NCBI GenBank assembly: GCA_017620135.1
Contig: JAFZQZ010000027.1
Span: forward strand, 1 to 64,000
DNA length: 64,000 bases
Direction of reading: 5' to 3'
From: Bacillota bacterium
Lineage (GTDB): Bacteria; Bacillota; Clostridia; Lachnospirales; Bianqueaceae
Part shown: in pieces, positions 17,081 to 24,265 of the stretch
Position numbering within the stretch: the first letter of the stretch is position 1
Layout: each line of letters opens with the position of its first letter
Translations under genes and position numbers: made by a program
Notes under the pieces: model-generated
Told to the model about the DNA's origin: nothing
The model's input: only the letters and a program-made list of their open reading frames with translations
Databases searched by the model: none

Positions 17081-18352
17081 ATGATGGATCGTACAGGTAA
17101 TTATCAGCTGGATATCGTGAAAGCGATGAGCTTTGTACGCTGGGGAGGCACCCCGGAAGAAGAGAAAGCAGCCAAGATCCTTACGGATGAGATCGAAAAA
17201 GCCGGCGGAAGCTATGAACTGATGCCGTTCCAGATCCCGGCCTATGAATGCTTCACTTGTGAGATGTCGGTAACAGAGCCCTATGAGAAGAAGATCGAAG
17301 CGGTTCCCTACGGCAGAAGCGGCGAGATCGAAGGCGAGTATAAATTGCTGTATCTGGAACGCGGAGAGGCGATCGACTATTTGGGAAAAGGAGATCTGTC
17401 CGATACGATCGTTATGATCGATATGCTTTCCTATGACGCCTATAAAATGATCTGCGAGAAAAAGCCAACGGCGTTTATCACGATCAGCGGCAAATGGTAC
17501 GATACCCCGGATGATTCAGATCTGATGCCGCGGCCCATGCGGGACCCGTTCCTGGAACTTGGTAAGGTCCCCGGGTTTATGATCCGCGCGTCTGACGCCA
17601 TGGAAATGGTCGGAAAAGACGTCACAATGATACGCGTGAACCTGAAACAGCGTGAATATGAAGCAACGTCACATGACATCCTGGCAGTCGTACCGGGTAC
17701 GGAAGAAGGGAAAGAGGATATCGTCCTGACCGCCCACTATGACAGCGTGCTTTTCGGTACCGGCTCCTGGGATAACGCGACCGGTTCCGCTAATCTGCTG
17801 TATCTGTATCAGTATTTCCTGAAGCATCCTACAAAGCGAACACTTCGCTTCATCTGGTGCGGAAGCGAGGAGCAGGGCCTTCTGGGCAGCAAAGCGTATG
17901 TTGCGCAGAATCCTGATCTGGTGGAACAGATCAAATTCTGTTTCAACTTCGATATGTGCGGCACGACCCTCGGTTCCAACCTGGTCTTTATCACCGGAGG
18001 GGATGAACTGAAAAACTATGCTGAGCAATACTGCAAAGAGATCGGCTGGTCGACGGCCTTCCGGACAGGCGTTCATTCCAGCGACTCCGCGCCGTTCTGT
18101 GACAAAGGGATCCCGGCCCTTGGCCTTTCCCGCGGAACGAAAACGGCTGAGATCCATACGAGATATGATCTGGCGACAGTCTTGTCCGCTCAGAAAATGC
18201 AGGAGATGGGTGAGTTCTCCGCGAAATTCATCGAGAAAGTCGCGAACAGCGCCGTCCTGCCGATCGAAACCGGTATGAACGACGAGATGAAGAAAGAACT
18301 CGACAAGTATTTCCTTCGTGATAAGAAGAAAAAGGACGAAAAGAAAGATTAA
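17081..18352 (+). CDS. M28 family zinc aminopeptidase
   Basis: A 423-residue M28 metallopeptidase. The two-zinc centre is read from TAHYDSV (His, Asp) near residue 223, DNATGSANLLY, the WCGSEEQGLLGS Glu pair near 265, FNFDMCG Asp near 291 and a late His in AEIHTRYDLA near 366. An insertion of about 120 residues before the catalytic core fits a PA-like domain. No signal peptide is seen, so it is probably cytosolic and degrades peptides from the amino end. The next gene is a second M28 enzyme 24 bases downstream. Confidence 0.88.
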   Translation: MMDRTGNYQLDIVKAMSFVRWGGTPEEEKAAKILTDEIEKAGGSYELMPFQIPAYECFTCEMSVTEPYEKKIEAVPYGRSGEIEGEYKLLYLERGEAIDYLGKGDLSDTIVMIDMLSYDAYKMICEKKPTAFITISGKWYDTPDDSDLMPRPMRDPFLELGKVPGFMIRASDAMEMVGKDVTMIRVNLKQREYEATSHDILAVVPGTEEGKEDIVLTAHYDSVLFGTGSWDNATGSANLLYLYQYFLKHPTKRTLRFIWCGSEEQGLLGSKAYVAQNPDLVEQIKFCFNFDMCGTTLGSNLVFITGGDELKNYAEQYCKEIGWSTAFRTGVHSSDSAPFCDKGIPALGLSRGTKTAEIHTRYDLATVLSAQKMQEMGEFSAKFIEKVANSAVLPIETGMNDEMKKELDKYFLRDKKKKDEKKD

Positions 18353-18376
18353 TGACAGCTGCGGGGAGGAAGATCC

Positions 18377-19891
18377 TTGAGTTGTATTGATGAAATCAAC
18401 GAACAGTTTCCTGTTCGTCGTTCCGGTGAGCAGAAAAAGGCTTTTCGGAAGTTCGCCGCGGAGCAGGCGGCAAAAGCCGGATTCGAGGCACGGGAAGAGG
18501 AGAACGAGGGCCATATCAATCTGGTGATCGGAGACCCGGAAAACGCGAAAGTGCTTTTTACGGCACATTACGATACACCGAGGCGTGCGCTCGTGCCCAA
18601 TATCCTGATGCCGACGAACCGCATCCTGCATCTTGTTTATGTTGCCGGTACGATCGGGACTATCATTCTGATCGCTCTCGTGGCGGGACTGCTGGTCAGA
18701 CAGGCCCTGGGAGGTCCAGGCACCGTTCAGGCGAGAGCCGGATTCGTAACAGTCTATCTGGGCGTCTATCTGATCCTTTGCTATATTGCCTTCTTCGGTC
18801 CGGCCAATAAGAACAACAAAAACGATAACACTTCCGGTACCGCGGCGGTGCTTGATCTCATCCGGATGCTCAGCGGGCGGAAAGAGTTCGCTTTCATCCT
18901 GTTCGATGACGAGGAAAAAGGAAGGAAAGGATCCCTTGCATGGACAAAAGCGCATCCGGATCAGCAGGAAAAGCTCCTGACCATCAACATGGACTGTGTG
19001 GGCAACGGAGATCATTTTGTGATCAGTATCCCGGACAGCGCGGAGGACGATCCGTCCTGCAAGGCGCTTAAGCAGGCGTTGGAGGCGATCGGCGCGCACA
19101 TCTATTCTTCAGATCATGCCAAAATGAACAGTGATCAGAAGAGCTTCCGGAAAGGCATCGGTGTGTGCGCGGGATTCTATCGGAAAGGCGTCGGATATTA
19201 TACGCCAAGGATCCATACATCCCGTGACACGGTGGCTTCCGGCGAAACGATCGATAAGCTCACGGGCGCGCTGGGAAAGTTCGTCGAATTGATCAATGAA
19301 GGAAAGCCGAATATCAATTATCTGGTACTGGTGAATCAGGACCATCCCCTGCCAGAAGGATGGGAAGAGAAACTGGAAACCATCACGGTCACGAATTCCA
19401 TGGGCAATCCGATCGATGTAGAAAAAAAGACCGGCGAGGCATATCAGCGCATGAAGGCCAGTCTGGAGGTAGAAGGGATCTTCATCGATATCGATTCTGC
19501 CTACCGGTCCGTGGAGGACCAGCGGGAACTGAAAGAACGTTTTCTTGAGAAATACGGGGAAGATTATACCGCGAAGACAGTCGCGGAACCCGGATTTTCC
19601 GAGCATCATACAGGCCTGGCTGTCGATCTGTATTTCCGGCTGAAAGAAGGCAGCGGAACTTTCACTGATATCGTGGAGAATGAGGATCTTGTAAAATTTC
19701 CCGAGATCTGGAAAAAGATCCACCAAAAGCTTCCGGAGTTTGGCTTCATTCTCCGATTCACGAAGCATTATGAAGATCTTACCGGCGACAGCTATGAACC
19801 ATGGCACATCCGGTACGTGGACAGTCCGGAAATTGCCAAAGAAATGACAGAAAAAGACCTGACACTGGAAGAATACCTGAAAAACTCTTAG
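18377..19891 (+). CDS. M28 peptidase fused to a VanY-type D,D-carboxypeptidase domain
   Basis: A 504-residue two-domain enzyme. Residues 1-315 are an M28 peptidase with all zinc ligands: TAHYDTP, NKNDNTSG, FDDEEKG, NMDCVGNGDH and RIHTSRDT. Two transmembrane helices (about 88-110 and 119-138) are inserted between the first and second ligands. Residues 335-500 are an M15B/VanY domain with SAYRSVEDQ, FSEHHTGLAVDLYF (His and Asp zinc ligands) and EPWHIRYV (catalytic Glu-x-x-His). M15B enzymes cleave D-Ala-D-Ala ends of peptidoglycan stem peptides. It starts with TTG, backed by GGGGAGGA six bases upstream. The fusion is unusual, and topology must place the two active sites on particular faces. Confidence 0.85.
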   Translation: MSCIDEINEQFPVRRSGEQKKAFRKFAAEQAAKAGFEAREEENEGHINLVIGDPENAKVLFTAHYDTPRRALVPNILMPTNRILHLVYVAGTIGTIILIALVAGLLVRQALGGPGTVQARAGFVTVYLGVYLILCYIAFFGPANKNNKNDNTSGTAAVLDLIRMLSGRKEFAFILFDDEEKGRKGSLAWTKAHPDQQEKLLTINMDCVGNGDHFVISIPDSAEDDPSCKALKQALEAIGAHIYSSDHAKMNSDQKSFRKGIGVCAGFYRKGVGYYTPRIHTSRDTVASGETIDKLTGALGKFVELINEGKPNINYLVLVNQDHPLPEGWEEKLETITVTNSMGNPIDVEKKTGEAYQRMKASLEVEGIFIDIDSAYRSVEDQRELKERFLEKYGEDYTAKTVAEPGFSEHHTGLAVDLYFRLKEGSGTFTDIVENEDLVKFPEIWKKIHQKLPEFGFILRFTKHYEDLTGDSYEPWHIRYVDSPEIAKEMTEKDLTLEEYLKNS

Positions 19892-19907
19892 GAAAGAGGG
19901 AAATATC

Positions 19908-21236
19908 ATGCAGAAAAAGATCACGTTTATGGGCGCCGGCAGCACCGTCTTCGCCAGGAATGTACTTGGTGATGTCATGTGTACGCCAGCCCTTCAGGAC
20001 AGCACGATCGCGCTCTATGATATCGATGAGCAGCGTCTGAACGAGAGCTTGATCATCATCCGGACACTGAATCACAACGTCAATCAGGATCGTGCTCGCA
20101 TCGAGGCCTATCTCGGCGTAGATGAACGAAAAGAGGCCCTGAGAGGAGCGACTTTCGTCGTCAACGCGATCCAGGTGGGCGGTTATGAGCCATGCACGGT
20201 CATCGATTTTGAGATCCCGAAAAAATACGGTGTCCAGCAGACCATTGCCGATACGCTCGGGATCGGCGGTATCATGCGCGGCCTTCGTACGATCCCGGTC
20301 ATGGAAGGATTCGCGCGTGATATGGAAGAGGTCTGTCCGAATGCCCTGTTTCTGAACTATACGAATCCCATGGCGATCCTGACCGGCTATATGAACCGCT
20401 ATACGAAGATCCGGACCGTCGGCCTGTGCCACAGTGTACAGGTCTGTTCCGAACGGTTGCTGAAGGATCTGGGGATGGAAGACAAACTGGAAGGACGCAA
20501 GGAACTGATCGCTGGCATCAACCATATGGCATGGCTGCTGAAGATCCAGGACGCGGAAGGCAATGATCTGTATCCTGAAATCAAAAAGCGTGCCAAAGAG
20601 AAGAATCAGGGAGAGAAGCATCACGATATGGTCCGCTATGACTATATCGACAAGCTTGGCTATTACTGTACGGAATCCAGTGAACACAATGCGGAATACA
20701 ATCCGTTCTATATCAAGTCCCGTTATCCGGAAATGATCGAGGAATTCAATATCCCGCTGGACGAATATCCCAGACGCTGTATCCGCCAGATCGAGCGCTG
20801 GAAGGAACTGAGCAAGACCCTGACCGAAGATTCGAATCTGACGCATGAACGCTCAAGGGAATACGCTTCCTACATTTTGGAAGCCGTGGTCACGGGCAAA
20901 CCATATGCCATCGGCGGCAATGTACTGAATACCGGCCATCTAATCAGCGATTTCCCGGAGCAGGCCTGCGTGGAAGTGCCTTGTCTTGTGGATGGCATGG
21001 GGATCCATCCTTCCTATGTCGGAGCGCTGCCGCCTGTACTGGCCGCGATGAATATGACCAACATCAACTGTCAGCTGCTGACCATCGAAGCGGCCCGGAC
21101 GCGCAGTAAGGATGACATCCTTCGTGCCATCATGCTGGAACCGCATACAGCGGCAGAGCTGTCCGTCAGCGATATGAAAAAGATGATGGATGAGCTCATT
21201 GAAGCCCACGGCGAATATATGGCGATGTATCACTGA
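19908..21236 (+). CDS. GH4 family glycosidase (alpha-galactosidase/alpha-glucosidase type)
   Basis: A 442-residue NAD- and Mn-dependent glycoside hydrolase of family 4. The Rossmann start ITFMGAGSTVFARNVLGD, NYTNPMAILTGYMNRY (about residues 148-163) and the metal-binding Cys-His of GLCHSVQ near 174 are diagnostic; the last motif is shared with MelA-type alpha-galactosidases. The catalytic Tyr region and the C-terminal conserved block PSYVGALPP are present. The enzyme acts in the cytoplasm by an oxidation-elimination mechanism. Exact sugar specificity cannot be fixed from sequence. Last gene of the run, followed by a repeat-rich gap. Confidence 0.87.
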   Translation: MQKKITFMGAGSTVFARNVLGDVMCTPALQDSTIALYDIDEQRLNESLIIIRTLNHNVNQDRARIEAYLGVDERKEALRGATFVVNAIQVGGYEPCTVIDFEIPKKYGVQQTIADTLGIGGIMRGLRTIPVMEGFARDMEEVCPNALFLNYTNPMAILTGYMNRYTKIRTVGLCHSVQVCSERLLKDLGMEDKLEGRKELIAGINHMAWLLKIQDAEGNDLYPEIKKRAKEKNQGEKHHDMVRYDYIDKLGYYCTESSEHNAEYNPFYIKSRYPEMIEEFNIPLDEYPRRCIRQIERWKELSKTLTEDSNLTHERSREYASYILEAVVTGKPYAIGGNVLNTGHLISDFPEQACVEVPCLVDGMGIHPSYVGALPPVLAAMNMTNINCQLLTIEAARTRSKDDILRAIMLEPHTAAELSVSDMKKMMDELIEAHGEYMAMYH

Positions 21237-21290
21237 CATAAAAAAGCGGTACAGTGAGGCATTTGGGGCGTTTAGCTTTTTTTCGCGTTC

Positions 21291-21563
21291 CGCCACCCAA
21301 AATCCCATGTGATTTTTGGATGAGATATCAACCGGACGAGCTATCTTATCCAAGGATTGGAAAGGATGGTCGTGAAAGAAATCTTCTCGCCCAGACGAGC
21401 TCTCCGTTCATTGAAAATCCTGGGCGAGAAAGTAACATATATGCTCCGCTCGCCCAGGAATTAGAAAGAATAGCTTGTCAAATTGATGCGCCGCCCAATA
21501 ATGCAAAAATGTACTGGGTGGCGAAGCTTAAAAATGCACGATTCGCCCCAACGCGTTGGGGCG
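21291..21563. repeat. cluster of inverted repeats in a gene-free gap
   Basis: The 377-base gap between convergent genes contains several hairpins. These are TTGGATGAGATA/TATCTTATCCAA (21316-21327 and 21342-21353), the 11-base perfect arms TTCTCGCCCAG/CTGGGCGAGAA (21384-21394 and 21420-21430), CGCCGCCCA/TGGGTGGCG (21489-21497 and 21515-21523), and the 20-base perfect palindrome CGCCCCAACGCGTTGGGGCG (21544-21563). Extra half-arms occur at 21291 (CGCCACCCA) and 21448 (GCTCGCCCAG). Some loops contain GAAAATC or CAAAAAT. No convincing gene is present and none has a proper terminator T-run. Confidence 0.75.
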
Positions 21564-21613
21564 GATAAGAAAAAACATGAGAATAGGCCCAAATTTCTTC
21601 AAGTGAGGCCATA

Positions 21614-22813
21614 TCATTTTGCTACAGCTTTTTTGACTTTGATCGTCGCGGCATAGGCACTGTTGCAAAGGCCGAGGATCGCGGAAAGAATGAATAAAGT
21701 CTCGATGCCGAGCACCTGCCAGATCCAGCCGCCGAAGAGCGCGATCAGGATCGTGATCAGATGATTGACGGAAACGCCGGTCGATATCGTCGCACGGACT
21801 TCGTCGCCGGAATCGGCGAGATCCTGGACGTACACATTCGAGGCCAGCGAAGCCAGAGAAATGATCGAATCCAGAATGTAGTTCACACAGCAGACGATGA
21901 ACGCGACGTTCATCGGGAAAATGTGATGAGCGAACCCGTAGAAGAAGCAGACGATGACCAGGATCAGGGTATCCATGATCATCACGATCTTATAGCCAAA
22001 GCGATCGATGATCCGCCCGACGAGCGGAGCGGCGAAGAAAGTGCAGATCGAAGAAATCGCGAACAGCAGACTGATCACCATCGCGTTGGCACCATAGAAG
22101 AGCACCAGGACATAAGGCCCGAAAGTAAAGAAGATCTGTTTACGAGCGCCGTAGAACACTTCCAGCATATAGTATTTCGTATACTTTTTGTGGAAGTAGA
22201 AGCGGCGCTTTTCCTTGTCCGTCTGGCTGTTGCCTTTCATTCGGGTCGTAGAGAAAAAGCCCAGTACGATAATGCCCGTGCTGACCGCGAATACGATCCG
22301 GTACAGGGTCGTGGAAGGATCCAGGAAAAAGAAGGCTGCGATAATGATCAGATAACCCGTGAGCGTCCCGATCTGACCTACCGAGCTCTGCAGGCCCAGC
22401 GCGGCGCCGCCGTGACCCTCCTTCGCGTACTGCAGAGAAAGCGTATTGCGCATGCCCAGCTGGATATGCTCGCCCAGCGAATGGACAAAGATCGCAAGAA
22501 TGACCATGACCCTCGTCGCGGGTACGACAGCCTGCATTCCCATGCCGACCATCATGATCAGGGCGCCGATCCTATAGATCTTTTCAGCGGAAAGCGTGTA
22601 GAAAACGGCCAGGATCAGGACCAGCAGAAGCCCGGGAAGCTCGCGGAAAAACTCCGAAACGCCCTTGTCAAACGACGTCATCGAAACGACCTCGGCCAGA
22701 TAATTGTCGATGACGCCTTTATAAAGCCCGTAAGAAAGCCCGAAGGTGACCATCGAGATAAGAAACATTCGATACCCGGAACCTTCTTTAAAAACCTGCG
22801 ATAATTTCTGCAT
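21614..22813 (-). CDS. MFS transporter
   Basis: A 399-residue major facilitator superfamily permease with twelve predicted helices in two halves and a charged middle loop (about 195-215, MKGNSQTDKEKRRF). The first half contains the loop after helix 2 and a QSSVGQIGTLTGYL helix; the second half has APLVGRIIDRFGYK, a typical MFS loop 8-9 motif. The transported substrate is unknown; neighbours give no clear hint. The ATG at 22813 with AAGGGGAA upstream is preferred to an in-frame start 12 codons earlier. A palindrome and -10 box upstream suggest regulation. Confidence 0.85.
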   Translation of the reverse strand: MQKLSQVFKEGSGYRMFLISMVTFGLSYGLYKGVIDNYLAEVVSMTSFDKGVSEFFRELPGLLLVLILAVFYTLSAEKIYRIGALIMMVGMGMQAVVPATRVMVILAIFVHSLGEHIQLGMRNTLSLQYAKEGHGGAALGLQSSVGQIGTLTGYLIIIAAFFFLDPSTTLYRIVFAVSTGIIVLGFFSTTRMKGNSQTDKEKRRFYFHKKYTKYYMLEVFYGARKQIFFTFGPYVLVLFYGANAMVISLLFAISSICTFFAAPLVGRIIDRFGYKIVMIMDTLILVIVCFFYGFAHHIFPMNVAFIVCCVNYILDSIISLASLASNVYVQDLADSGDEVRATISTGVSVNHLITILIALFGGWIWQVLGIETLFILSAILGLCNSAYAATIKVKKAVAK

Positions 22814-22860
22814 AGAACAAATTCCCCTTGTTGTCAGCCAGATGTACACTTCACCAGACT

Positions 22861-22903
22861 ATTATAGCTCATATCCTCCCGATTGGATACCGACAATATT
22901 GTC
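22861..22903 (-). promoter_or_regulatory. MFS promoter -10 box and GACAATATTGTC palindrome
   Basis: On the minus strand a perfect TATAAT (22861-22866) lies about 47 bases before the MFS start. The 12-base perfect palindrome GACAATATTGTC (22892-22903) lies roughly 30 bases further upstream, overlapping a TTGACA that is too far away to be the -35 box. No good -35 is spaced 17 from the -10, so the palindrome may bind an activator; this is an inference. Confidence 0.5.
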
Positions 22904-22909
22904 AAAAAA

Positions 22910-23224
22910 ACGTGATGATCAGGCCGGGGCCATGATAATCACGTGTCATCGCTCAAAATATCGACTTTTTCAAAATCGCGCGGCGTTCAAAATCGGACAT
23001 TTTTCAAAACCACGTGTGTGAGCTCCGTATAAGCCGGTTTTATCAAATTTGAACGCAACCGGTGCGGCGTGAAAAAGGGATTTATCAAAACCGCACGTAA
23101 TAAAGGCCGGAAATAGGCAAAAAGTACGCGTGAATTTGATAAATCCCTAATCTGCGGAGCAACCGATACGCGTGATTTTGAAAAACACGTCTTTCAGGGA
23201 GCAGGTGCGCGTGATATTGATAAA
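22910..23224. repeat. array of a 17-base motif in both orientations
   Basis: The gap between the MFS and epimerase genes carries about eight copies of a motif near TTTWTCAAAAYCRCGYG. Forward copies begin at 22966, 23000, 23038 and 23081, with a shorter one at 22985; reverse copies are at 23127, 23169 and 23208. Two of them pair as a 13-base perfect inverted repeat, GGGATTTATCAAA (23077-23089) with TTTGATAAATCCC (23135-23147). A separate hairpin, ACGTGATGATC/GATAATCACGT, lies at 22910-22944. No gene is seen in this stretch. The function is unknown. Confidence 0.75.
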
Positions 23225-23267
23225 AGTGCCTTTTAAGGCGCAACTGCTGTTGTGACAAGTATCAGGA

Positions 23268-24182
23268 TCACAGGCTGCGAAGATACTCGTAGTCGTCCCT
23301 GGCGCAGACGATCTCGTCGTCCTCGGGAGAATAGCCGTAGTGTTCACGTTCGTTGATAAAGCCGACCGTTCCCTGAAGGAGACAGGTTTCAGCCAGTTCC
23401 TTCCAGTCGATGATCCCCGTGCCGAGGCGGCCGTTCCACTTGCGGCGGTTATACAGGATCCTCGCCTGTTCTTCTGTGAAGAATGAGATGTATTTCAGAT
23501 GGCCTTCGGTCGCAGCTTTCGGATTGCGCGGCTTGATTGGCGGGCCCATCTTCAGTACGTCAGCGGGGAAGTGTTCCAGTTCTTCGTCGCTGATGGCGGA
23601 ACGCAGCACTTCTTTCACATGGATCAGCGGGAAACGCCCCGGATATTTCCGGATGAAATCGATCGGTTTCGCTCCGGAGAAGGCTCCCCAGCCGACATCG
23701 AACTCAAACCCGACCAGAGCAGGATCGGTGTTCTGGATCATCACATCATAGACATAAAGATCATCCTGACCTTCGATCTTGCGGAATTCCTGCGAATGAT
23801 TGTGGTAGACCGCGTGGATCCCGTATTTCTGACGGATCCGGCCATCTTCATTCATCTTTTCACAGACGCGCAGGATCGTATCCATCTTGCTGTCGGGCAG
23901 TTCCGCGCGGATATCTCCGTAATGGATGCCCATTCCTTCCGCGAACTCAAAGTGTTCTTCGGTAGTCAGGTTGTGGGAAGAGATAGGAATAAGGTGCAGA
24001 CCTTCCAGATGCTTCCGGAAGCCTTCCACGCTCATACCGCAGGTATTCGCTCCCATCAGCTCGACGCCGTCATATCCGATCTTCGAAAGGATCTCCAGCG
24101 CCGGCAGGACGTTTTCGGTCGCGTTATTGGTGGAGATCAGAGAATAGAGCTGAGCAAAAACTTTGCCGTCCAACATTCCCAT
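23268..24182 (-). CDS. TIM-barrel sugar phosphate isomerase/epimerase
   Basis: A 304-residue xylose-isomerase-like TIM-barrel protein. It shows VELMGANTCGMSVEGFRKHL near residues 36-55 (only a short part is diagnostic), YHNHSQEF near 126 with the metal-site His, FEFDVGWGAFSG near 164 and LIHVKEVL near 188, with a C-terminal Glu in NEREHYG near 285. It is a paralogue of the gene at 10.9 kb and the two barrel genes further right. The substrate is unknown. Its own promoter lies just upstream and its neighbours are not obviously metabolic partners. Confidence 0.83.
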   Translation of the reverse strand: MGMLDGKVFAQLYSLISTNNATENVLPALEILSKIGYDGVELMGANTCGMSVEGFRKHLEGLHLIPISSHNLTTEEHFEFAEGMGIHYGDIRAELPDSKMDTILRVCEKMNEDGRIRQKYGIHAVYHNHSQEFRKIEGQDDLYVYDVMIQNTDPALVGFEFDVGWGAFSGAKPIDFIRKYPGRFPLIHVKEVLRSAISDEELEHFPADVLKMGPPIKPRNPKAATEGHLKYISFFTEEQARILYNRRKWNGRLGTGIIDWKELAETCLLQGTVGFINEREHYGYSPEDDEIVCARDDYEYLRSL

Positions 24183-24223
24183 GACAGGTTCCTCCTTGCG
24201 TGATTAATATAACGATCATGCCA

Positions 24224-24252
24224 ATTATAACGGACCTTGCTAAGTTTATCAA
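24224..24252 (-). promoter_or_regulatory. promoter of the leftward TIM-barrel gene
   Basis: On the minus strand TTGATA, a 17-base spacer and a perfect TATAAT lie about 40 bases before the start codon, which has AAGGAGG upstream. The spacer contains TTAGCAAGGTCC, which includes the 9-base arm of the repeat array at 10.6 kb. Confidence 0.75.
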
Positions 24253-24265
24253 GATAGCAACGAGC

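Noticed and set aside
17669-19099. 476-codon open frame on the minus strand
   Set aside because: Antisense to both M28 peptidase genes and spans the gap between them; it has no start signal or domain.
21254-21568. 104-codon open frame in the repeat-rich gap
   Set aside because: It crosses several hairpins, has no ribosome binding site, and the translation has biased composition with no recognisable domain.
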